From Sphingomonas astaxanthinifaciens DSM 22298 (GTDB taxonomy: Bacteria > Pseudomonadota > Alphaproteobacteria > Sphingomonadales > Sphingomonadaceae), in NCBI RefSeq assembly GCF_000711715.1, contig NZ_JONN01000001.1, positions 1,240,001-1,304,000 of the forward strand: 64,000 bases of DNA, read 5' to 3'. The notes below the pieces were generated by a model that was given only the letters and a program-made list of their open reading frames with translations, ran no database searches and was not told the DNA's origin. Both the position numbers and the translations under genes were made by a program. Positions 16,088 through 23,738 of the stretch are shown here, piece by piece (within the stretch, counting starts at the first letter, position 1; each line of letters starts with the position of its first letter).

Positions 16088-17428
16088 TTATTTCGCGCCG
16101 ACGATCCTCGGGTCGGTGCGGCAGGTCCGGCAGACGATTCCGCGCCCGATCTTGCCGCTGCCGCGCGACAGCTCGCGGTCCAGCGCCTGTGTCGAGCCCG
16201 TGGCCGCCAGCCGCGCGGCGACCAGCGGGGTGGCGAAGCTCGTCCCGCGTACCTTGGCATAGCCCCTTCCCGGAAGCGCCGCCGCCATGTCCGCGCCGGG
16301 CGCGGCGAAGTCGAGGCGCGCCGCCCGCCCTGCCTCGGGGAGCGCCCGGTCGCGCGCGTCGACCGCGGTCACCGCCGTCACCCCGTCATAGGCCGCCGGA
16401 TACTGGATCGGCGCCGCCGGCCCGTCATTCCCGACCGCCGCCACCATCCGCACGCCGCGCCGGGCGAGGATCGCCACCGCGCGCTGGAGGAGGAGATTGC
16501 TCGGGCCGACGAGGCTGATGCTGATCGCGTCGGGCTGCTTCGACGCCGCCCAGGCCAAAGCGCGGACGATCGCGCTCGCGCTCCCCGCCGCCGGGCTCCC
16601 GCCATAGATGTCGGCGACATAGAGCCTGGCCCCGTCGGCCGCGCCTCGGAAGGCGCCGTCACGGCCGACCAGGAGGGACGCGACGGCGGTCCCGTGCCCG
16701 GTGGCCTTGGCCGGCCCGGCAAAGCCCTGCTGGACGATCGCCGCATTCTTGAGGCTGGCATGCGCCGCGACCCCGCCGTCGATCATCACGATCGATCGTC
16801 CGGCGGGCATCGGCGGCGGGCTCGCCCCCGCCAGCACCGCGCCCGCGACCGGCAGCAGCGCCCCGCCCGCGGGCTCGTAGATAGGGTCGTAATCGGCCGC
16901 GAGGCCGGGCGCGGCCGCCTTGAGCCGCTTCATCGCCGCCTTGCCCGACAGCCGCCCCGGCGCGCGCAGGGTCACGCTGACGAGGCCGCCGAGATCGTCG
17001 CGCCGCTCGACCGTGAAGCCGGCCGCGGCCACGCTCCGCAGCTGGGCATCGGTCGGGTCGATCGCGATCAGCACCCCGCGCCGCACCGGCACGCCGTCGG
17101 GCCCCGACTCGAGCTGCGCCGGATTGGCGCGGATGAGCTCGCCCAGCCGAAGCTTGCGGAGTTCGGCGAGCGACGCCTGGCCGAGCTCGCCCACCCCCTG
17201 CGCCACCCCCAGCCGGTCGAGGCTCGGCAGGGTCGCGGCCTGGCGCTGGGCCGGTGACAGCGGCGCGAGGAGGTCGCCCACCACCGTCACATTGCGCACC
17301 GCGCTCGGCAGCGGCAGCCCGCCGACCGGCAGCGAGGGCAGCAGCTGCGCCCGCGCCGCGCTCCCGGCGGCGGCGAGCGCGGCACCGGCCATCAGCAGCG
17401 CGGCAAGGGCGGAAGAGCGTCTGGACAT
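16088..17428 (-). CDS. Secreted S8 (subtilisin-like) serine peptidase
   Basis: The 446-aa protein has a signal peptide (MSRRSSALAALLMAGAALAAA...), a propeptide-like region to about residue 205, and a subtilase domain with the complete catalytic triad. Asp217 lies in VMIDGGV, His245 in GHGTAVAS, and Ser397 in GTSFATPLVA. The oxyanion Asn334 lies in VGNDG. The C-terminal segment carries two Cys (VCRTCR). It is divergently transcribed from an ECF sigma/anti-sigma pair across 75 bp, which suggests that it is a target of that sigma factor or a protease acting on the anti-sigma factor. Those roles are inference; the enzyme class is clear. Confidence 0.92.
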   Translation of the reverse strand: MSRRSSALAALLMAGAALAAAGSAARAQLLPSLPVGGLPLPSAVRNVTVVGDLLAPLSPAQRQAATLPSLDRLGVAQGVGELGQASLAELRKLRLGELIRANPAQLESGPDGVPVRRGVLIAIDPTDAQLRSVAAAGFTVERRDDLGGLVSVTLRAPGRLSGKAAMKRLKAAAPGLAADYDPIYEPAGGALLPVAGAVLAGASPPPMPAGRSIVMIDGGVAAHASLKNAAIVQQGFAGPAKATGHGTAVASLLVGRDGAFRGAADGARLYVADIYGGSPAAGSASAIVRALAWAASKQPDAISISLVGPSNLLLQRAVAILARRGVRMVAAVGNDGPAAPIQYPAAYDGVTAVTAVDARDRALPEAGRAARLDFAAPGADMAAALPGRGYAKVRGTSFATPLVAARLAATGSTQALDRELSRGSGKIGRGIVCRTCRTDPRIVGAK

Positions 17429-17458
17429 TGCAATCGATCCTAATCAGTTCGTCGTCGG

Positions 17459-17490
17459 GGATGAAACGGTGCAGCCGCGTCGTTTCATCC
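17459..17490. promoter_or_regulatory. Perfect inverted repeat between subtilase and ECF sigma gene
   Basis: GGATGAAACG (17459-17468) and CGTTTCATCC (17481-17490) are perfect 10-bp arms separated by 12 bp, within the 75-bp divergent spacer. Arm spacing of about two helical turns fits a dimeric DNA-binding protein. The GAAAC core also resembles ECF -35 elements, but I could not fit a matching -10 at normal spacing. Confidence 0.6.
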
Positions 17491-17503
17491 CGCATGGAGC
17501 CCG

Positions 17504-18010
17504 ATGACCGCCAACGACGAATTTGCCGACGCGCTGGGAATGATGCTGCCGCGATTGCGGCGCTTTGCCTTTTCGCTGTCGCGCAGCCCGGCCGATGCCG
17601 ACGACCTCGCCGCGCAGGCGGTCGAGCGCGCGTTGCGCAGCCGGGCGCAGTTCATGCCCGGTACGCGACTCGACAGCTGGCTGTTCCGGATCACCCGCAA
17701 CCTGTGGATCGACGAGGCCCGCAGCCGCCAGCGCAAGGCGGCCTGGGAAGCGCCTCCGGAAGAGGGCGAGCGCCAGGGTTTCGATGGCGCGGCGGCGATC
17801 GAGCAATCGGCCGAGCTTGCGACCGTGATGCGCGCGATGGGACAGCTTCCCGACGAGCAGCGCGAGGTCGTCGCCCTGATCATGATCGAGGGCCTCGGCT
17901 ATCGCGAGGCGGCCGAAGCGCTCGGCCTTCCGATCGGCACCGTCTCGAGCCGCCTCGTGCGCGGCCGCAACGCCTTGCTGGCCTCGCTTGGGGCAGGAGC
18001 TGACACATGA
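17504..18010 (+). CDS. ECF-type RNA polymerase sigma factor
   Basis: The 168-aa protein has sigma region 2 (LRRFAFSLSRSPADADDLAAQAVERAL, shown here as separate helices, and LDSWLFRITRNLWIDEAR) and region 4 (LPDEQREVVALIMIEGLGYREAAEALGLPIGTVSSRL split across a helix-turn-helix). There is no region 1 or 3, as expected for the extracytoplasmic function class. The ATG has GGAG five bases upstream. The stop overlaps the anti-sigma start as ATGA. It directs transcription of an unknown regulon, probably its own operon and perhaps the divergent subtilase. Confidence 0.93.
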   Translation: MTANDEFADALGMMLPRLRRFAFSLSRSPADADDLAAQAVERALRSRAQFMPGTRLDSWLFRITRNLWIDEARSRQRKAAWEAPPEEGERQGFDGAAAIEQSAELATVMRAMGQLPDEQREVVALIMIEGLGYREAAEALGLPIGTVSSRLVRGRNALLASLGAGADT

Positions 18011-18699
18011 CCGACGACCCCGATTTCTACGCCTGGCTCGACGGCGAGCTCGCCGAGCCCGCGGCCTCGGCGATGGCCGCCAAGGTCGCCGCCGATCCCG
18101 AGCTCAGCGCCTTGGCCGCAGAACATCGCGCCCTCGCCGCGCGCCTCTCCGCCGCCTTCGCGCCCATCGCCGCCGCGCCCGTGCCCGAGCGCCTCGCCGC
18201 GGCCGCCCGCCCCACCGCCGAGGTCGTCGACTTCGCCGCCGCCCGCGCCTCGCGCCGCCGGTGGAGCGTCACCGGCCTCGCGCTTGCTGCCAGCCTCGCG
18301 CTCGGCCTCACCATCGGCGTCGCCCTGCCCCGCGGCGGCAGTGGCCCGTTCGAAAGCCGCGACGGCCAGCTCGCCGCCACCGGCCCCCTTGGCCACGCGC
18401 TCGACCGCCAGCTCGCCAGCGCGGGCGAGCAGGACGGGATCCGCATCGGGCTCAGCTTCAAGGACCAGTCGGGCCGCTTCTGCCGCAGCTTCTCCGCCGC
18501 CACCCAGAGCGGCATCGCCTGCCGCGCCGGCGAGGGCTGGGCGGTCGAGGGACTGGTGGCGGGTCAGCCGGGCCAGGGCGACTATCGCATGGCCGCCGGG
18601 CCCGATCCGGCGCTCGGCGCGCTCATCGACAGCCGCATCGCGGGCGAGCCGCTCGACCCCGCGGCCGAGCAGGCGGCGGCCAAGGCAGGCTGGCGCTGA
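18007..18699 (+). CDS. Membrane-anchored anti-sigma factor
   Basis: The 230-aa protein begins with a short zinc-free anti-sigma-like helical segment (FYAWLDGELAE... with repeated Ala/Glu helices). It has one membrane helix at about residues 86-108 (WSVTGLALAASLALGLTIGVAL) and a periplasmic domain of about 120 residues. The periplasmic part has two Cys (GRFCRSF and GIACRAG) that could form a disulfide. It overlaps the sigma gene by 4 bp, the usual sign of a cognate pair. I infer that it holds the sigma factor inactive until an envelope signal triggers release. Confidence 0.87.
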   Translation: MTDDPDFYAWLDGELAEPAASAMAAKVAADPELSALAAEHRALAARLSAAFAPIAAAPVPERLAAAARPTAEVVDFAAARASRRRWSVTGLALAASLALGLTIGVALPRGGSGPFESRDGQLAATGPLGHALDRQLASAGEQDGIRIGLSFKDQSGRFCRSFSAATQSGIACRAGEGWAVEGLVAGQPGQGDYRMAAGPDPALGALIDSRIAGEPLDPAAEQAAAKAGWR

Positions 18700-18873
18700 C
18701 TAACCGGCGAGGATCGCCGCGGCGACTTCCTCGATCGTGCCCGCCACCTGGATCGGCTCGCTGCCGATGATCCCGATCTTGGTCTGGCCGTTCTCGTGCG
18801 CGCGCAGCCAGGCGACGTTCTGGGCGATGACGAGATAGTCCCCGCCATGCGACTTCAGCAGTACGAATTTCAT
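18700..18873 (-). CDS. Small FlbD-like protein, 57 aa
   Basis: This is a short but clean gene: ATG at 18873, stop TAG directly adjoining the anti-sigma stop on the other strand. It encodes a 57-aa protein beginning MKFVLLKSHGGDYLVIAQNV and ending GTIEEVAAAILAG. The pattern of an N-terminal beta strand, a 'G-x-x-Y/F-V-I' strand, a central I-G-I-I strand and a final IEEVAAAI helix recalls FlbD/SwrD-type small proteins, although no flagellar genes are near. The match is by eye only. It is too short for many gene finders. Confidence 0.7.
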   Translation of the reverse strand: MKFVLLKSHGGDYLVIAQNVAWLRAHENGQTKIGIIGSEPIQVAGTIEEVAAAILAG

Positions 18874-18937
18874 GGCCGGGCTTCCTATGGTGAAGCCACT
18901 CCCTAGGCCCGATAGCCTCGAGTCCCGTTAATGCCGC

Positions 18938-19540
18938 TCAACCCTTGTAGAGCGCCGGATAGCGCCTCTTCAGCGCCGCCACCTTCTCCACGTCATTGGC
19001 GAGGATATAGGGGTGGCGCGGGTTTCGGGCCATGAAGTCCTGGTGATAGCCCTCGGCCGGGTAGAAGCCGCCCTGCTCGATCTTCGTCACGATCGGCCGC
19101 TTGTACGCGCCGGACCTGGCGAGGCTGGCCATGAAGGCCCTGGCCTGCGCCAGCTGTTTCGGGCTCTGCGGGAAAATCGCGCTGCGATAGCTAGGCCCAC
19201 TGTCGGGCCCCTGCCGGTTCAATTGCGTCGGATCGTGCGCGACCGTGAAATAGACCTGCAGCAACTGGCCGTAGCTCACCTTGGCCGGATCGAAGCGGAT
19301 CCGAACCGCCTCGGCATGGCCGGTGGTCTCGCTGCTGACCTTGTCATAGGTCGCGTCGGCCGCGCTTCCACCGGCATAGCCCGAGGTCACGTCGCTGACC
19401 CCGCGGACATGCTCGAACACGCCCTCCATGCCCCAGAAGCAGCCGCCCGCGAACACCGCCGTCTCCTCGGCCGCCGCCGCCGGCGAAGCCGCGCCCACCA
19501 GCGCCAGCAGCGCCGCTCCGATCAACCGCTTGCGCATCAT
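18938..19540 (-). CDS. msrA: Peptide-methionine (S)-S-oxide reductase, exported
   Basis: MsrA repairs the S epimer of methionine sulfoxide in proteins. The 200-aa protein has a signal peptide (to about residue 24), the active site AGGCFWGMEGVF with catalytic Cys34, VTSGYAGGSAADATYDKVSSETTGHAE in separate motifs, FTVAHDPTQLNRQGPD and GPSYRSAIF. The ATG overlaps the msrB stop, so the two are translationally coupled. Export implies that it works in the periplasm. It is the last gene of a minus-strand string that begins with the fasciclin protein. Confidence 0.96.
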   Translation of the reverse strand: MMRKRLIGAALLALVGAASPAAAAEETAVFAGGCFWGMEGVFEHVRGVSDVTSGYAGGSAADATYDKVSSETTGHAEAVRIRFDPAKVSYGQLLQVYFTVAHDPTQLNRQGPDSGPSYRSAIFPQSPKQLAQARAFMASLARSGAYKRPIVTKIEQGGFYPAEGYHQDFMARNPRHPYILANDVEKVAALKRRYPALYKG

Positions 19541-20034
19541 GCCGCTCCCGCCCTGAAGGTCATCGCCAGCCCGTTCATGCAATAACGCAGGCCCGTCGGC
19601 GGGGGCCCGTCGTCGAACACGTGGCCCAAGTGCCCGCCGCAGCGCCGGCACAGGACCTCGGTCCGCTTCATGCCGAGGCTGAAATCGCTCTTGGTCACCA
19701 CCGCATTGGGCAGCGCGCGCCAGAAGCTCGGCCAGCCGGTCCCGCTGTCGAACTTGGTCGCCGAGGAATAAAGCGGCAGCGCGCAGCCCGCGCAGTCGAA
19801 CACGCCCTTGCGATGTTCCTTGTTGAGCGGGCTCGAGAACGGCCGTTCGGTCGCGGCCTCGCGCAGGATCGCATAACGCTGCGGCCCGAGCTGCGCCCGC
19901 CACTGGGCCGGGCTCTTCTGGACCTGGAAGGCCGCATCGGCCCGGCCGCCAAGGCCCGTCCCCACCGCCACCGCGATTCCCGCCAGACCGGCCCCCGCGA
20001 GGACGGTTCGTCGATCGATCTGCGCCGTCATCAT
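19537..20034 (-). CDS. msrB: Peptide-methionine (R)-S-oxide reductase, Tat-exported
   Basis: MsrB reduces the R epimer of methionine sulfoxide. The 165-aa protein starts with a twin-arginine signal (DRRTVLAGAGLAG). It then has the MsrB core with zinc-binding Cys pairs CAGC (81, 84) and CRRC (129, 132), GTGWPSFW, RCGGHLGHVF and the catalytic Cys152 in RYCMNG. It is followed by msrA with a 4-bp overlap. Both enzymes being exported points to repair of oxidised periplasmic proteins. Upstream lies the RskA-like anti-sigma gene. Confidence 0.96.
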   Translation of the reverse strand: MMTAQIDRRTVLAGAGLAGIAVAVGTGLGGRADAAFQVQKSPAQWRAQLGPQRYAILREAATERPFSSPLNKEHRKGVFDCAGCALPLYSSATKFDSGTGWPSFWRALPNAVVTKSDFSLGMKRTEVLCRRCGGHLGHVFDDGPPPTGLRYCMNGLAMTFRAGAA

Positions 20035-20088
20035 TGGCTCTCCTTGCGCTTCCGCTCAGATACGGCCCGTGAACGCCGCCGGATGCAC

Positions 20089-20799
20089 TCAGGTCGTCTC
20101 GAGCTTGCCGGCCGCCACCACCGGCCCGGTCGGCAGGCCGCTCTTCGATCCGCCCAGCGGCTCGACCGACACGGCCATGGTCGCCCCCGCCTGGAGCAGC
20201 CGCGCCTGCTCGGGCGTCAGCTCGCCATGCATCTTGCCATTGCCCGGCATGACCCCGAGCGAATGCGGCTTGCCGTCGGCCGGGATGACCCACAATTCGT
20301 GGCTGTGCGGCCCGGGATCGCCCACCGCGGTCGCGGCCGCCACCACCAGGCTGCGCCGCGCCGGATCCCAGGTCGCGACCAGCCGCAGCGGGCTTCCCTC
20401 GGCGCTCATGGCGGCGACCATCGGCGGCACGGTCGGAAGGGTCGCGGGGGCCGGCACCGGCGGCGCGGGACGCACCGCGATGAACAACGCCAGCGCCGCC
20501 GCCACCGCGGTCGAGGTCATCGACCAGCCCCGCCAGAAGCGCAATTTCGCCCCGCCTTCATTATCGTTGGCGTATTGCCGCTCCGGCAGCAGCCGCTCGA
20601 CCAGCCCCGGCGGAGGGGCGACCGGCTCGACCTCGTCGAGCAGCGGCGCAAGCCTCGCCGACCAGCGCCGAACCGCAGCCGCGAAGTCGGCATCGCTTGC
20701 CGCCAGCCGCTCGGCCTCGGCGCGTTCGGCCCCGTCGAGGAGCCCCATCGCCAGTTCGGCGGCCAGCGCGTCGCGCCCGCTTTCGTCTCTCCCGCTCAT
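20089..20799 (-). CDS. RskA-family anti-sigma factor
   Basis: The 236-aa protein has an N-terminal anti-sigma domain (LAAELAMGLLDGAERAEAERL..., and WSARLAPLL), one membrane helix at about residues 93-112, and a C-terminal RskA periplasmic domain. That domain is marked by AATAVGDPGPHSHELWVIP, GKPHSLGVM and VSVEPLGGSKSGLPTGPVV. RskA proteins bind SigK-type ECF factors and release them after regulated proteolysis. The ATG overlaps the sigma gene stop as ATGA, marking a cognate pair. Its neighbours are a fasciclin protein upstream and MsrB/MsrA downstream. Confidence 0.94.
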   Translation of the reverse strand: MSGRDESGRDALAAELAMGLLDGAERAEAERLAASDADFAAAVRRWSARLAPLLDEVEPVAPPPGLVERLLPERQYANDNEGGAKLRFWRGWSMTSTAVAAALALFIAVRPAPPVPAPATLPTVPPMVAAMSAEGSPLRLVATWDPARRSLVVAAATAVGDPGPHSHELWVIPADGKPHSLGVMPGNGKMHGELTPEQARLLQAGATMAVSVEPLGGSKSGLPTGPVVAAGKLETT

Positions 20800-21446
20800 C
20801 CTTCCATGCACCCCTTCAGCCGCATGAGCCCGCGCCGTATCCAGCTCTTCATCGTCCCCAGCGGCACCCCTTCGCGCGCCGCGAGCTCGGGATAGGTCAG
20901 GCCGTCGAGGAAGGCCGCGCGGATCATCGTCCGCGCCTTTTCGTCGAGCCCGTCGAGGCAATGGTGGAGACGCGCCTGTTCGTCGGCGCTGGCCGCGAGC
21001 TCATCGGCCCCGGCCGAGAGATCCGGCACCTCGCCCGCCGCCTCGATCGGCTCGGCCGCGAGCGTGCGCCGGCGGCGGCGCTGGTCGATCGCCCGGCTCT
21101 GCGCGATCAGCGCCAGCCAGGTGATCGGGCTCGCCCGTCCGCCGTCGAAACGCCCGGCCTTCCGCCAGACGGTGAGATAGGCCTCCTGCAGGGCTTCCTG
21201 CGCCTCGGCCTCGCTGCCGAGGATCCGCAGGCAGATGCCGTAGAGCTTGGCGCTGGTCCGCTCATAGACCTCGGCCAGCGCCGCCCGCTCGCCAGCCGCG
21301 ACCCGGCCCAGCAACGCGGCCAGTTCCTGCCGAAGCAGCGTGGAAGTCGAAGCGGGCCGGTCCATCGCTCGTTTCATGGCAGGGGCGGCGGACGCTGGAA
21401 AGGGAAACCCGGCGGGGGCCTGGCCGACCGTCAGCACGTTGGTCAT
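20796..21446 (-). CDS. ECF sigma factor, SigK-like partner of RskA
   Basis: The 216-aa sigma factor has region 2 (YERTSAKLYGICLRILGSEAEAQEALQEAYLTVW in parts, and SPITWLALIAQSRAIDQRRRRR) and region 4 (LDEKARTMIRAAFLDGLTYPELAAREGVPLGTMKSWIRRG in parts). The ATG at 21446 has GGGAG nine bases upstream, giving an N-terminal extension of about 27 residues. Inner ATGs at 21377 and 21365 are alternatives. Pairing with RskA places it in the SigK-type ECF group. It probably controls its own operon and, by context, fasciclin and Msr expression. Confidence 0.92.
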   Translation of the reverse strand: MTNVLTVGQAPAGFPFPASAAPAMKRAMDRPASTSTLLRQELAALLGRVAAGERAALAEVYERTSAKLYGICLRILGSEAEAQEALQEAYLTVWRKAGRFDGGRASPITWLALIAQSRAIDQRRRRRTLAAEPIEAAGEVPDLSAGADELAASADEQARLHHCLDGLDEKARTMIRAAFLDGLTYPELAAREGVPLGTMKSWIRRGLMRLKGCMEG

Positions 21447-21521
21447 GGGCTTGGGCTCCCGCCGGGCGGCGCGCGGCGTACAGGGGGGCGAACCGCCGCG
21501 CGCCTGGGTGTGGCTCGAAAT

Positions 21522-22067
21522 TTACGGCAGCAGGACGCTGTCGATGACGTGGACCACGCCGTTCTTCTGGAAGACATTGGCCTGGGTCACGATCGACTTG
21601 CCGCCCTGGGCGTCGGTCAGCACGACCTTGCCGCCCGACAGGCGCGCGGTGAGCGTGCCGCCGGCGACCGTCTTGAGCGTCGCATGGCCCTTGCCCGCCT
21701 TGATCTTGGCGATGATGTTGGCCGCGGTCAGGCGGCCCGGCACCACGTGATAGGTCAGGACGCCCGTCAGCTGCCCCTTGTTCTCGGGCTTGAGGAGGGT
21801 GTCGACCGTGCCCGCCGGAAGCTTGGCGAAGGCGTCGTTGGTCGGCGCGAAGACGGTGAAGGGGCCCGGCCCGCTCAGCGTGTCGACCAGCCCCGCGGCC
21901 TTCACCGCGGCCACGAGCGTGGTGAGGTTGGGCGCGGTCGCGGCATTCTCGACGATGGTCTTGCTCGGGTACATGGCGGCCCCGCCAACGGTCGGCGTCT
22001 TCATGTGGGCGGCGGCGGGAACGGCGGCGGCGGCGAGGATGGCCGCGGTCAGTCGAACGAACTTCAT
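21522..22067 (-). CDS. Secreted fasciclin (FAS1) domain protein
   Basis: The 181-aa protein has a signal peptide (MKFVRLTAAILAAAAVPAAAH) and one FAS1 domain. The hallmarks are LTTLVAAVKAAGLVDTL, the H1 box GPFTVFAPTNDAFAKLP, LTYHVVPGRLTAANI and the final NGVVHVIDSVLLP. FAS1 domains serve in adhesion and extracellular protein interactions. It lies 75 bp upstream of the sigma-RskA pair on the same strand. This echoes the mycobacterial SigK regulon, in which FAS1 proteins are the main targets. Confidence 0.95.
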   Translation of the reverse strand: MKFVRLTAAILAAAAVPAAAHMKTPTVGGAAMYPSKTIVENAATAPNLTTLVAAVKAAGLVDTLSGPGPFTVFAPTNDAFAKLPAGTVDTLLKPENKGQLTGVLTYHVVPGRLTAANIIAKIKAGKGHATLKTVAGGTLTARLSGGKVVLTDAQGGKSIVTQANVFQKNGVVHVIDSVLLP

Positions 22068-22082
22068 GGCGTCGAAAACTCC

Positions 22083-22120
22083 CTTGTCTGTCGCAGCCCA
22101 TGGGGTGGCTGCACGACAAG
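22083..22120. promoter_or_regulatory. Imperfect inverted repeat upstream of the fasciclin gene
   Basis: CTTGTC...GCAGCC (22083-22098) pairs with GGCTGC...GACAAG (22107-22120), with a small asymmetric internal gap. It lies 16 bp upstream of the fasciclin ATG (minus strand). It could be an operator or a 5'-UTR hairpin. Confidence 0.4.
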
Positions 22121-22163
22121 CTACGGGAGCGTGCGCCGAGCGGATGCGGCTACGGACGAAAGG

Positions 22164-23738
22164 TCAGGGTGGGCCTCGCCCGGCGGCGGCGGGATAGGCA
22201 TAGACGACATAGCGCTCGTCGCTGATCGCGGGTCCGGTCACCGCGAGCCGCCGGGTCGCCGCGCGGAAGCGGGCATATTCGCCCGGATCGAGCAGCATGT
22301 CCTCCTCGAAGCCGGTGTCGGCGATCCTGCGCGCTGGCGGCGCATCGAGCGGGGTCAGGATCGCAATCACCACCGGCCGGCCCGTCCGCCGGTGCAGCCG
22401 CTCCACCTGGCCCAAAAGTTCGGCATAGCCGAAGTGCAGCCGCGCGGTCCGGGTCAGCGGGCTGACCCGCCCGAAGCGCTCCTGGCGGGTCAGCCAGACG
22501 TCGCGATCGAGCTGGTAGGCGATCGGCTCGAGCGCCGTGTCGGGCTGCCCCGTCACCACCGCATCGCCGAGCCCTTCGCGCCGCATCACCGCAACCAGGT
22601 CGCGTGCGCGGCTTTGCGGGACCTTGGCGAGCGCGAGGTTGAGAATGCTCGCGGTGAACAGCAGCTGGAGCACCAGCGTCGCGCCGAACACCGCCTCTCC
22701 CGCAAGCGCGATCGATCTCGACGCCCGCCCCCCGCCGCGTGCACGCCCGTCCGCGGCGCTCATCCAGGCGAGCGCAATCAGGAAAACGAGGAATTGCGTG
22801 CTGTGCCGATAGCTCGCCGGATAGACGAAGAAGAAGAACAGCCGGAACCCGACCAGCGCCGCCGCCGCCGCGACCAATGCCGGGCGATTGCGCGCGAACA
22901 TCGCCAGGCTCAGCGCTGCCAGCAGCAGTCCGCTCGCCCAACCATAGCCGAAGTCGAACCCCCGGCTCGGACTCGCCAGCGCCGCCACCGCCGCCTGCAC
23001 CCCGAACGGCCGCGTCGAAAGCGCCGACACGGCGTCGTTGGCGGGCGGATAGACGGTGAGGAAGCAGAGCAGCGCTCCAGCCAGCAGGATCGACCCGTTG
23101 ACGACCAGCATGCGCATCTGCCGGGTCCAAGCCATTCCCTGCTCTGCCAGCACGGTCAGCGCGCGATAGAGAAAGAGCCCGCCCGCGAGGAAGATCGTCG
23201 GCACCGCGCTGTTGCACAGGAGCAGCAGCGCCACCCCGAACCAGGGGCTGTCGCGCAGCCGCGGCCACCAGGCGGCCAGCGGGAACATGATGAGCGCGGC
23301 CAGCCCGTAATTTCGCGCGACGACATTGTGGTGGAACAGCAAAAAGGCGCTGAAAAGCACGGCGACAAGGATCGGCAGCCGGAATGGCGCGCGAAATGCG
23401 AACAGCGCCGCCGCCGATATTCCCACCATCAGGCCCGCCACCGGCAGCACCAGCGGCGAGGGCCAAAGGTCGTGGAGCGCGCGCAGGATGACATACCAAA
23501 GCGCGGGATGACCCTCGCCATGGATCGCCCGGAGCATCGCCGCCCAGTCGCCGCCGACGGTCGCCAGCGCATAGGCCCGCGCCTCGTCCTTCCACGGCAC
23601 GTGCGGGATGGCGAGCCAGGCAACCAGGATCAGCCACGTTGCGAACAGCATCGCCCGCGCCGGCCAGCCGACTGCCGTCTCGGGCACCAGCAGGCTCGCT
23701 GGCCACTTCCCGCCTGTGTCGTCCCGCTCCCCGCTCAC
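22164..23738 (-). CDS. Polytopic membrane protein, GT-C glycosyltransferase-like
   Basis: I recognise only the general type. The roughly 524-aa protein has about ten hydrophobic spans. In the first periplasmic loop it carries the acidic motif WKDEARAYAL, followed by GEGHPALWYVI, which resembles the catalytic loop of GT-C-fold mannosyl/arabinosyl-type transferases. The C-terminal 150 residues are soluble. I prefer a GTG start at 23738, though the frame stays open to a TTG at 23783 and neither has a good Shine-Dalgarno. It ends about 100 bp upstream of the fasciclin gene and lies in the interval between nusG and rplK. Function unproven. Confidence 0.72.
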   Translation of the reverse strand: MSGERDDTGGKWPASLLVPETAVGWPARAMLFATWLILVAWLAIPHVPWKDEARAYALATVGGDWAAMLRAIHGEGHPALWYVILRALHDLWPSPLVLPVAGLMVGISAAALFAFRAPFRLPILVAVLFSAFLLFHHNVVARNYGLAALIMFPLAAWWPRLRDSPWFGVALLLLCNSAVPTIFLAGGLFLYRALTVLAEQGMAWTRQMRMLVVNGSILLAGALLCFLTVYPPANDAVSALSTRPFGVQAAVAALASPSRGFDFGYGWASGLLLAALSLAMFARNRPALVAAAAALVGFRLFFFFVYPASYRHSTQFLVFLIALAWMSAADGRARGGGRASRSIALAGEAVFGATLVLQLLFTASILNLALAKVPQSRARDLVAVMRREGLGDAVVTGQPDTALEPIAYQLDRDVWLTRQERFGRVSPLTRTARLHFGYAELLGQVERLHRRTGRPVVIAILTPLDAPPARRIADTGFEEDMLLDPGEYARFRAATRRLAVTGPAISDERYVVYAYPAAAGRGPP

